Of a stretch of DNA of 5,012 bases, positions 1-5,012 are shown piece after piece. The stretch covers positions 1 through 5,012 of the forward strand of contig JAHEDA010000200.1 of NCBI GenBank assembly GCA_024641445.1, in the 5' to 3' direction. Under the pieces are notes generated by a model. That model ran no database searches and had not been told where the DNA came from. It was given only the letters and a program-made list of their open reading frames with translations. A program made the translations under genes and the position numbers. Each line of letters begins with the position of its first letter. Position 1 is the first letter of the stretch. This DNA is from Gammaproteobacteria bacterium (lineage in GTDB: Bacteria; Pseudomonadota; Gammaproteobacteria; UBA6429; Thiohalophilaceae).

Positions 1-129
1 CAGGCTGTGCACGCTATAGCCAAACCCACCATCCTCAGCGAGATCACCGGTGAGCCAGGCAATAATGCCGGTAAGTACGAGCAACAGGTGCAGGAGTCGT
101 AAGACAAAGGGGTATTGTAGAATCGTCAT
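1..129 (-). CDS. Membrane cytochrome b (cytochrome b561/b6-like), N-terminal 43 residues only
   Basis: This is the start of a leftward gene that runs off the left edge of the window; 43 in-frame codons are visible. The sequence opens with a short amphipathic segment, then a hydrophobic helix (about residues 8-27) containing R11, H14 and the stretch GIIAWLTGD, followed by a glycine-rich loop and a second histidine (H41, in VHSL). An Arg-x-x-His at the head of the first helix, a Thr-Gly at its end and a further histidine before the next helix fit the prokaryotic cytochrome b family (Ni/Fe-hydrogenase cytochrome b / b561 type), where histidines ligate haem and pass electrons between quinone and a partner. 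The start is fixed by a strong ribosome binding site. It lies 49 bases downstream of the SirB2-family gene on the same strand, so co-transcription is likely. The partner enzyme and exact subfamily cannot be told from this fragment. Confidence 0.62.
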   Translation of the reverse strand, partial: MTILQYPFVLRLLHLLLVLTGIIAWLTGDLAEDGGFGYSVHSL

Positions 130-133
130 GCTG

Positions 134-138
134 TCTCC
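134..138 (-). promoter_or_regulatory. Ribosome binding site of the cytochrome b gene
   Basis: The leftward strand reads GGAGA, then four bases, then ATG at 129. This is the best Shine-Dalgarno match on the leftward strand of the window. It fixes the start of a gene of which only 43 codons are visible. Confidence 0.7.
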
Positions 139-178
139 GTAATAAGAATGAACTCAATAAATGCCGTAGCAGCAAAGC

Positions 179-553
179 TTATTGAAACAAGAGGGCACGG
201 TGGGCGTGCGCCACACTGATGATATAGAAAAACACTACGATCGCGCAGACCCAGGCGATGGTTCTTATTGTTTTGGTCTTGCCAAAGCGAAAGGCGACTG
301 TGCCCAGCCCAATGTAGATCACCAGCGCCACCATCTTGACCAGTAGCCATGGCTGAGTCGTGGGATATTGCTGGGTCTGGATCATTAGCGTGATACCGGC
401 GATAAGCAACACGCTATCGTTAACATGCGGTGCAATGCGCGACCAGCCACAGCGGAGCAGGGGCGAGTCCCTCAGCATCAAAAGCCCGCGCGTGATGAAG
501 CCGCCGATGGAAAAGAGCGCGGTGAGGACGTGGATGGCTTTAATCAGTTCCAT
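179..553 (-). CDS. SirB2-family inner-membrane protein
   Basis: The 124-residue, strongly hydrophobic product matches the SirB2 family in length and motifs. It has an N-terminal K-x-x-H (K5, H8) with a following S-x-G-G-F and Arg22. After the first helix come the R-I-x-P-H-x-x-D segment (P42, H43, D46), then L-L-x-x-G-I. The third segment has W69-L with K73, followed by Y80-I-x-L-G. Four transmembrane helices are visible at roughly 5-22, 46-60, 69-90 and 97-116. The family is named from a Salmonella invasion-gene locus, but its molecular activity is not established, so no function is assigned. The conserved histidines near membrane ends would suit metal or haem binding, which is inference. 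It sits 88 bases after the hydrolase gene and 49 bases before a cytochrome b gene, all on one strand. The Shine-Dalgarno is weak (AGAG, six bases before ATG) and lies inside a perfect 12-base palindrome. Confidence 0.85.
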   Translation of the reverse strand: MELIKAIHVLTALFSIGGFITRGLLMLRDSPLLRCGWSRIAPHVNDSVLLIAGITLMIQTQQYPTTQPWLLVKMVALVIYIGLGTVAFRFGKTKTIRTIAWVCAIVVFFYIISVAHAHRALLFQ

Positions 554-564
554 AGAGCGCTCTA
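553..564. promoter_or_regulatory. 12-bp perfect palindrome over the SirB2-family gene start
   Basis: TAGAGCGCTCTA is a perfect palindrome whose first base is the A of the leftward ATG and which contains the gene's only Shine-Dalgarno-like AGAG. It shares the core AGCGCT with a second perfect palindrome 76 bases upstream. It could be a site for a dimeric DNA-binding protein or could affect translation initiation. The sequence shows the symmetry only; the function is inference. Confidence 0.35.
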
Positions 565-628
565 CACAGTCAGTGAGGTGTTACTTGGTATTATGCTTCT
601 AAAGCTTATTTCACACTACCGTACCTAC

Positions 629-640
629 TGTAGCGCTACA
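629..640. promoter_or_regulatory. 12-bp perfect palindrome just after the hydrolase stop codon
   Basis: TGTAGCGCTACA is a perfect palindrome starting two bases beyond the TAA of the leftward hydrolase gene, in the 88-base gap upstream of the SirB2-family gene. It has no loop and no following T-run on the leftward strand, so it does not look like an intrinsic terminator. With the AGCGCT-centred palindrome at 553-564 it may form a pair of operator half-regions. Confidence 0.35.
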
Positions 641-641
641 A

Positions 642-1445
642 TTATCTGCTGGAAATCTCCGTCGTCCAGCGCAATATCTCCTCGCGCGAGGCGGAGGGTG
701 AGCCGACGTGATCGGAGCTGGGTTCGTACAGGCGTGTGTTCGGGTTACTGGGTAATTTCTCAAACAGGGGTAAGTTTGCCTTTTTCAGGCCTGGATAATC
801 ATGCGTGGGGACAATCCATAGCATGGGTGTTTCTGGTTTGAGCCGACGAATATCTTTTACCATATTCATGGCCCCTTCTGGGTCGAACCAGCTGAAGTAA
901 ATGGCGGGCGTGGTAGAGACCGAGGTTTTTCCTTTACTACCTTCGTAATCAGAGAAGCTCGCTTTTTCATTTCCCTTGCCGTCGGCGATTAGCTTTTGTG
1001 CATGGGCTACATCGTCCCCCAGCTTTTCCTGGAAAAGGCTGCTCGCCACATTGCCACCTGGTGCGATGCAGATCAGCCCATCGGCCGAGTGTTTGGTGCC
1101 GAAGTAGAGTGTGAATAAACCACCCTGGCTATGCCCGGCGACAAAGACCTTTTGTGCGCCTTGATGACGTAGCTTGGTCATGGCGGCTTCGACCTCGTCT
1201 TCTGCACCACTAACATCGACGTCATACTCGCGTTTGCCGGACCAGGGCATCTCAAGGTTGGCTACCAGATAACCCTTGTCTGAAAGGTAGTCGGCCAAGT
1301 CAGAGACAAAGCGGGTGGGAGAGCCGCCCTTGCCATGCATGATCACAATACCCATCTTTGCTGGCGCTGCCTGGACACCTGCGGTGAACGCGGCCCCGGT
1401 AAGACACAGGGTTAATGCAAGCCATAGTTTGAATGACGTACGCAT
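642..1445 (-). CDS. Exported alpha/beta hydrolase with intact Ser-Asp-His triad
   Basis: The 267-residue product has a Sec signal peptide: basic start M-R-T-S-F-K, hydrophobic core, and a VQA-A cleavage site after residue 26. No lipobox is seen, so a soluble periplasmic protein is expected. The mature part has the alpha/beta-hydrolase order. An oxyanion-side HGKGG (37-41) follows the first core strand, the nucleophile elbow GHSQGG places Ser106, a strand ending PTHD gives Asp216 as the likely acid, and SSDHVGS gives His246. The fold and hydrolytic chemistry are well supported. The substrate (ester, lipid, lactone or amide) cannot be told. The ATG at 1445 is chosen because GAGG lies seven bases upstream and the signal peptide begins there; an in-frame TTG at 1478 would only prepend 11 residues. 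It follows the hydrolase-like/TlpA fusion gene by 88 bases on the same strand, so two proteins of related fold are adjacent. No clear promoter is seen in the gap. Confidence 0.85.
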   Translation of the reverse strand: MRTSFKLWLALTLCLTGAAFTAGVQAAPAKMGIVIMHGKGGSPTRFVSDLADYLSDKGYLVANLEMPWSGKREYDVDVSGAEDEVEAAMTKLRHQGAQKVFVAGHSQGGLFTLYFGTKHSADGLICIAPGGNVASSLFQEKLGDDVAHAQKLIADGKGNEKASFSDYEGSKGKTSVSTTPAIYFSWFDPEGAMNMVKDIRRLKPETPMLWIVPTHDYPGLKKANLPLFEKLPSNPNTRLYEPSSDHVGSPSASREEILRWTTEISSR

Positions 1446-1452
1446 GTTACGA

Positions 1453-1456
1453 CCTC
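1453..1456 (-). promoter_or_regulatory. Ribosome binding site that sets the hydrolase start
   Basis: The leftward strand reads GAGG followed by seven bases and ATG at 1445. This decides in favour of the internal ATG over the in-frame TTG at 1478, which has no purine-rich element in front of it. Confidence 0.65.
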
Positions 1457-1533
1457 GCGAGTGAATGTTGATTTTCAAATAGTGTCTTGTAGGTTGGTTA
1501 GTCTTGCGCCCAGTCTGGAGATGCCCTTGTCTG

Positions 1534-2817
1534 CTATTCGCCTAATAGGGCCGCAATCTTTTGTTTGATCTCCGGTGAATCCCACTCCAGTCCACCGAAT
1601 AAAGCGTAGCGTATGTCGCCTTTTTTATCGACGACATAAGTGGTGGGGAAGGCAAACACGCCCCAACGCTTGAGCGCCGCGCCGTCTTTATCCAATACGA
1701 TAGGGAAGTTGACATGGACCTTTGCGCTTAGAAACCTTTGTACTGCTACGTCATCTTCGGCCATGTTCACGGCGAGGATGGTGAAGGCCTGGCCCTTAAA
1801 GTGATCGGAAAGCCGTTGCATGGACGGCATCTCGAATACGCAGGGTGGGCACCATGTCGCCCAGAAGTTCACCAATACCACCTTGCCACGCAATTGGGCG
1901 AGGTCGAGCGGTTTACCGCTCAATTGTGGCAGTGCGAGAGCGGGGGGCGTGGGATTACCTTTATAGGTTTGCAGGGTGCGGTCTTTTTTACCCATACGCA
2001 CGGGAGGGGTTGGTTTTGTCACGGCGACGGCCTGGCGTGCCTGTTGTGGCAGTGACTCCAACAGCTTCAGTGCGTCCAGTAACAATTGCGGCATCTTTCG
2101 GGTTAATGCACGTTCACTCTCGGTGGCCTCTGGACGAAAATCAAAGCGGTCACGCACGTTCTTGAGCCGCTGCACAAACACGTCGCTGCCATTTTTTTCG
2201 AGCGCGGCGATGGTCTGTGGCAGTTTCCAGTACCAGGGCGACTGATCTGCCTGCAAGATAAAGATAGGCAGGTTGCTGGCCTCAACGATGGGCATGATCT
2301 CACCGGCCTCACCGGGGTCGGGCGTCTCGACGTAAAATTTGGGGCCGATCAGGATGATGCCGCCAAGATAGGTCTCTTGCGGGTGGTGCTGTTGCCACTG
2401 TTGTGCGCCCCGCAACACCGGGATCGCACCCCGCCCCGTCGTGACTACAAACACCCGTTTGTGAGTGGTGCGGTAGGCGTGATCGATCAGGGCGCGCATG
2501 TCGTCGGCGGGGATTTGGTCGAGGCTGCTCTCTACCGTGGGGAGGAAGTGCGCCTCCAGCAGGTCGACGCGCCAGACCTCAATGCCGTGACGGGCGAGTG
2601 CCTGCGCCAGCGTTGCGTCGTTGGCCTGCGGTCCAGCCTCAGAGGGTAACCATATGAAAAGGTCGTTTCCTTTTGCGGCGCTGACCTTGTAGTCGATCTG
2701 GGTCTCGGGGGAGACTGTGAGCGAATACCTGCCAGCGGCGTGGGCGTTGGAGATGCTGGCCAGTACAAGGCAGGCAATAAGTTTAATAAGGCGATGGCGA
2801 GTGTATAGTATTGGCAT
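1534..2817 (-). CDS. Exported fusion: degenerate alpha/beta-hydrolase-like domain plus TlpA/ResA-type thioredoxin
   Basis: The 427-residue product starts with a signal peptide (basic R-H-R, hydrophobic core, NAHA-A cut after residue 27), so it acts in the periplasm. Residues about 28-255 follow an alpha/beta-hydrolase pattern of strands and helices, including KRVFVV, then TTGRGA (126-131), then GGIILIG and LPIFILQAD. The expected nucleophile position in the elbow is glycine (G128) and no histidine sits at the expected late position, so this domain is probably not a serine hydrolase. It may be a diverged relative of DUF3530, which I hold tentatively. A Pro/Lys-rich linker (about 265-290) leads to a complete thioredoxin domain of the TlpA/ResA/CcmG group. 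That domain has RGKVVLVNFWATWCPPC with Cys323 and Cys326, the following E-x-P, and the cis-proline loop FAFPTTYV (Pro391). It should reduce or exchange periplasmic disulfides; its partner is unknown. An upstream in-frame ATG at 2895 is rejected because it overlaps the divergent reductase gene, lacks a ribosome site and would bury the signal peptide. Confidence 0.85.
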   Translation of the reverse strand: MPILYTRHRLIKLIACLVLASISNAHAAGRYSLTVSPETQIDYKVSAAKGNDLFIWLPSEAGPQANDATLAQALARHGIEVWRVDLLEAHFLPTVESSLDQIPADDMRALIDHAYRTTHKRVFVVTTGRGAIPVLRGAQQWQQHHPQETYLGGIILIGPKFYVETPDPGEAGEIMPIVEASNLPIFILQADQSPWYWKLPQTIAALEKNGSDVFVQRLKNVRDRFDFRPEATESERALTRKMPQLLLDALKLLESLPQQARQAVAVTKPTPPVRMGKKDRTLQTYKGNPTPPALALPQLSGKPLDLAQLRGKVVLVNFWATWCPPCVFEMPSMQRLSDHFKGQAFTILAVNMAEDDVAVQRFLSAKVHVNFPIVLDKDGAALKRWGVFAFPTTYVVDKKGDIRYALFGGLEWDSPEIKQKIAALLGE

Positions 2818-2837
2818 GGGCACAGACTCTAGCCCAT
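2816..2837 (-). promoter_or_regulatory. Inverted repeat over the fusion gene's start codon
   Basis: The 6-base arms ATGGGC (2816-2821) and GCCCAT (2832-2837) are exact inverse complements separated by 10 bases. In the leftward transcript the hairpin would pair the A and U of the start codon and hold the weak Shine-Dalgarno AGAG (2827-2830, nine bases before ATG) in the loop. This could lower or regulate translation initiation. The repeat is seen directly; a regulatory role is inference. Confidence 0.35.
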
Positions 2838-2858
2838 CGCCGAAATGGCGGCAATCAC

Positions 2859-2863
2859 AGGAG
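2859..2863 (+). promoter_or_regulatory. Ribosome binding site of the rubredoxin reductase gene
   Basis: AGGAG is followed by nine bases and then ATG at 2873. It supports the chosen start, which is also where the FAD-binding strand of the protein begins. Confidence 0.7.
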
Positions 2864-2872
2864 CGATAAGTA

Positions 2873-4021
2873 ATGCAGGCAGGACTGGTGATCATCGGAA
2901 CCGGACTGGCGGGTTATAACCTCGCCCGTGAATTTCGCAAACTCGACAAGGCGACTCCACTTACAATGCTGACGGGTGATGACGGCAGTTTTTATTCCAA
3001 ACCAATGTTGTCCAACGCCCTCTCCAAGGGCAAACAGGCCGATGAATTGGTGACGAGCACGGCAGAAAAAATGGCGGCCGACCTGGATGCGACTATTCGC
3101 TGCCAGACCGAGGTTACTAAAATCGATGCGCCTGCCCACCGCATTAGCTTGGCGGATGGCGAATCCATTGACTATGAACGCCTGGTGTTGGCAATGGGTG
3201 GACGGCAGTTGCATCTGCCACTCCAGGGTGATGCCGTTGCGGACATCCTGTATGTCAACAGCCTGGAGGACTACCGGCGGTTTCGTGTCGCCATTGCGAA
3301 TAAAAAACGCATCGCCATCCTGGGCCCCGGCTTGATCGGTTGTGAGTTTGCCAATGACTTGGTCAGTGCGGGTTATGAAGTCCACGTCATCGGTCCCGAC
3401 AAGCACCCGCTTGGACATCTATTACCTCCGGAGGCAGGCGCATTGGTGCAGCACGCACTTAGCGACCTGGGTGTGCGCTGGCACCTACAGACTATCGCGC
3501 AATCCATTACGCGAGCGGGAGGGGGTGTGCAACTGAATTTATCCGATGGCAGCGCCATCAATACGGACGTTGTGCTCTCTGCCGCCGGCTTGCGACCAAA
3601 CCTGGCGGTCGCTGCGATGGCGGGGTTAAAGGTTGATCGCGGTATTATCGTCAATCGTTTACTGGAGACGAGCGCGAAGGATATCTATGCCCTGGGTGAT
3701 TGTGCCGAGGTAGAGGGCAAGGTGCTGCCCTATGTGTTACCGCTGATGGCCGCCACGCGCGCCTTGGCCAGGACCCTCTGCGGTGAGCCGACACCCTTGA
3801 GTTATCCGGCTATGCCGGTGGTGATCAAGACACCTGCGCATCCCGTGGTGGTATCGCCACCCGATAAGGCCGCCAATGGCCGTTGGATGATCGAGTCGGA
3901 TCAGAGCGGCGTGCGCGCCTTGTTTCATGATGAGGACAAGCTGCTGGGCTTTGTCCTCACGGGTGTTTACGTTAGCGACCGTCAGGCCTTGAGCAAGGAG
4001 CTGCCACCGCTGTTGCCCTGA
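2873..4021 (+). CDS. rubB: Rubredoxin-NAD(+) reductase, FAD-dependent (RubB/AlkT type)
   Basis: This 382-residue cytoplasmic flavoprotein transfers electrons from NADH through FAD to rubredoxin. The FAD Rossmann motif GTGLAG (9-14) begins right after the first strand and is followed by the family-typical YNLAREFRKLD. The segment YSKPMLS (41-47) carries the conserved lysine. The NAD-binding motif GPGLIG (151-156) is followed by CEFANDL. The second FAD contact is IYALGDCAEV (271-280, Asp276). The C-terminal part (about 310-382, with MPVVIKTP and VVSPP) matches the rubredoxin-binding domain of this subfamily, which separates it from general nitrite- or ferredoxin-reductase relatives. Length is normal and the gene is intact. 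In many bacteria rubredoxin reductase sits beside rubredoxin genes; here none is present, the upstream neighbour being the divergent fusion gene and the downstream one a convergent regulator. Rubredoxin-linked roles in the family include alkane hydroxylation and oxidative-stress defence; neither can be chosen from this context. Confidence 0.88.
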   Translation: MQAGLVIIGTGLAGYNLAREFRKLDKATPLTMLTGDDGSFYSKPMLSNALSKGKQADELVTSTAEKMAADLDATIRCQTEVTKIDAPAHRISLADGESIDYERLVLAMGGRQLHLPLQGDAVADILYVNSLEDYRRFRVAIANKKRIAILGPGLIGCEFANDLVSAGYEVHVIGPDKHPLGHLLPPEAGALVQHALSDLGVRWHLQTIAQSITRAGGGVQLNLSDGSAINTDVVLSAAGLRPNLAVAAMAGLKVDRGIIVNRLLETSAKDIYALGDCAEVEGKVLPYVLPLMAATRALARTLCGEPTPLSYPAMPVVIKTPAHPVVVSPPDKAANGRWMIESDQSGVRALFHDEDKLLGFVLTGVYVSDRQALSKELPPLLP

Positions 4022-4033
4022 GAGATGACGTGA

Positions 4034-5012
4034 TCAGAGTTTTTCCGGGGTTTCAGCCGGTGATGCCTGGCAGACACGATTGCGACCCGCGCGTTTGGCG
4101 TCATACATGGCCTTGTCGGCGGCGTCACAGATTTCCGCGGGTGTGGAATAGTTGTATGAGCTGGCGATGCCACAGCTAAAGGTGATGAAGACATCCACCT
4201 CGCCACTACGCACCGGGTACTTGGTCAGGTCATTGCGTATTTGCTCAAGCACGTGCAGTGCGGCCTCGGCGGTGGTGTCGGGCAGGATCACCGCGAACTC
4301 TTCTCCACCATAACGCCCAACAATATCGGTCTTGCGCAGGCGTTGTTTTAACAGGCGCGCCAGCATCTTGATCACCTTGTCACCCGTGGGGTGGCCATAG
4401 GTATCGTTCACATGTTTGAAGTGATCGATGTCGATCATGGCGAAGCTCACGGCGCGATTCGAGCGGGTGGCGCGTGACAACTCGGTGTCCAGGCAGTCCA
4501 TGGTGTGAGTGTGATTATACAGGCCAGTCAGAGCGTCATTCAGCATCAGTCCGGTCAGTGCGCGATAACGCTCAACCCGTGTACTCACTGAACTGATCAG
4601 ATGCTCCGGTTTGATGGGCTTGACCAGAAAGTCGTCGCCCCCCGCTTGCATGGCCTTTAGCTGTTTGTCCATATTGGACTCGGAAGAAAGATATACGATG
4701 GGAATGCTTAGAAACCCTGCATCCTGACGCATGGCTGCCGAGAGTTCCAGCCCGGTACACTCTGGCATGTAGAGGTCCATCAGGATCAGCTCCGGATTAA
4801 ACTCTGCCACGCTATTCAGAATATTCATCGGATTGGATTGTATGCGGGTAAGCATGCCGGCCTGTTGTAGGTGACTGGCATGAAACTCTCCAGTGGAGTG
4901 GTCGTCGTCAACGATCAATACGCGATACGGTTCTGCCTGTTTTACTCGCGTGTGTCTGTCGAGCGATTCGGTTAGTACCTCAACGTCGATCGGCTTCGGA
5001 AAAAAGCTAAGT
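4034..5012 (-). CDS. PleD-like response regulator with GGDEF diguanylate cyclase, 5' end outside window
   Basis: The reading frame is open to the right edge, giving 325 visible residues. Residues 1-20 contain FFPKPID, which looks like the strand-5 Lys-Pro end of a first receiver domain. A short linker then leads to a complete second receiver (about 30-150). This has the acidic triplet DDD (35-37), phospho-acceptor Asp79 in LMDLYMP, a Ser-rich strand 4 (YLSSES) and Lys131 in LVKPI. The GGDEF domain (about 158-317) begins NDALTGLYN and has the metal/substrate segment IDIDHFKHVND, the active GGEEF (235-239) and the inhibitory-site RKTD (226-229) five residues before it. It should make c-di-GMP from two GTP in response to phosphorylation and be product-inhibited. 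The TTG at 4918 falls inside the first strand of receiver two (RVLIVDDD) and is not a start. No transmembrane segment is visible. It converges on rubB with 12 bases between the stop codons. Confidence 0.88.
   Translation of the reverse strand, partial: LSFFPKPIDVEVLTESLDRHTRVKQAEPYRVLIVDDDHSTGEFHASHLQQAGMLTRIQSNPMNILNSVAEFNPELILMDLYMPECTGLELSAAMRQDAGFLSIPIVYLSSESNMDKQLKAMQAGGDDFLVKPIKPEHLISSVSTRVERYRALTGLMLNDALTGLYNHTHTMDCLDTELSRATRSNRAVSFAMIDIDHFKHVNDTYGHPTGDKVIKMLARLLKQRLRKTDIVGRYGGEEFAVILPDTTAEAALHVLEQIRNDLTKYPVRSGEVDVFITFSCGIASSYNYSTPAEICDAADKAMYDAKRAGRNRVCQASPAETPEKL

Noticed and set aside
590..595. CATAAT (leftward strand) as a -10 element for the SirB2-family gene
   Set aside because: It matches five of six bases, but the hexamers at -35 spacing do not resemble TTGACA, so the promoter is not supported.
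174..610. The 10-base direct repeat AAAGCTTATT at 174-183 and 601-610, flanking the SirB2-family gene
   Set aside because: About a dozen 10-base matches are expected by chance in 5 kb, the match does not extend, and one copy contains a stop codon; there is no sign of an insertion.
360..841. Plus-strand open frames across the SirB2-family and hydrolase genes
   Set aside because: They run antisense through two well-supported genes and their translations show no domain-like pattern.
1446..1478. An 11-codon N-terminal extension of the hydrolase from a TTG at 1478
   Set aside because: The TTG has no ribosome binding site and the extension would precede a normal signal peptide; ATG at 1445 has GAGG at proper spacing.
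1738..2649. Several open frames on the plus strand opposite the TlpA fusion gene
   Set aside because: They are antisense shadows of a GC-rich gene with clear domain matches; none has a recognisable product or a ribosome site.
2804..2809. TATAGT as a -10 element for rubB
   Set aside because: No acceptable -35 hexamer lies 16-18 bases upstream and no extended TGn is in place; it also lies inside the coding sequence of the divergent gene.
2818..2895. A longer start for the TlpA fusion at ATG 2895
   Set aside because: It would overlap the head of the divergent rubB gene by 23 bases, lacks a ribosome site, and would put 26 non-signal residues ahead of a good signal peptide.
4018..4044. A possible terminator between the convergent rubB and GGDEF genes (CTGA/TCAG arms then TTTTT)
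   Set aside because: The stem is only four base pairs with a 12-base loop, too weak to call.

Overview
The window looks like a stretch of ordinary gammaproteobacterial chromosome with moderately high GC. The grounds are a RubB-type rubredoxin reductase closely resembling the pseudomonad family, a SirB2-family membrane protein, and a tandem-receiver GGDEF regulator. Genus cannot be read from the sequence. There is no phage, transposon, CRISPR or RNA-gene signal, and no gene-free gap longer than about 90 bases.

Layout. Four genes run leftward from about 2817 to the left edge. They are an exported fusion of an apparently dead alpha/beta-hydrolase-like domain with a TlpA-type thioredoxin (1534-2817), an exported alpha/beta hydrolase with an intact catalytic triad (642-1445), a SirB2-family four-helix membrane protein (179-553), and the first 43 codons of a membrane cytochrome b (1-129). 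The gaps are 88, 88 and 49 bases. No strong terminator is visible between them, so they could be one leftward transcription unit, although the 554-641 gap holds two palindromes that may mark a separate control point. A rubredoxin-NAD(+) reductase gene (2873-4021) runs rightward, divergent from the fusion gene across a 55-base spacer. At the right, converging on it with 12 bases between stops, is a PleD-like response regulator/diguanylate cyclase whose 5' end lies outside the window (4034-5012).

How they fit together. The leftward genes have an envelope and redox flavour: two periplasmic hydrolase-fold proteins, one carrying a thioredoxin, followed by two small membrane proteins, one of them haem-binding by family. 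The reductase supplies cytoplasmic electrons to rubredoxin, but no rubredoxin is in view. The c-di-GMP enzyme appears to be an unrelated neighbour. The most unusual item is the degenerate hydrolase-TlpA fusion sitting next to an intact secreted hydrolase. Three gene starts differ from a naive longest-ORF reading and are corrected here.
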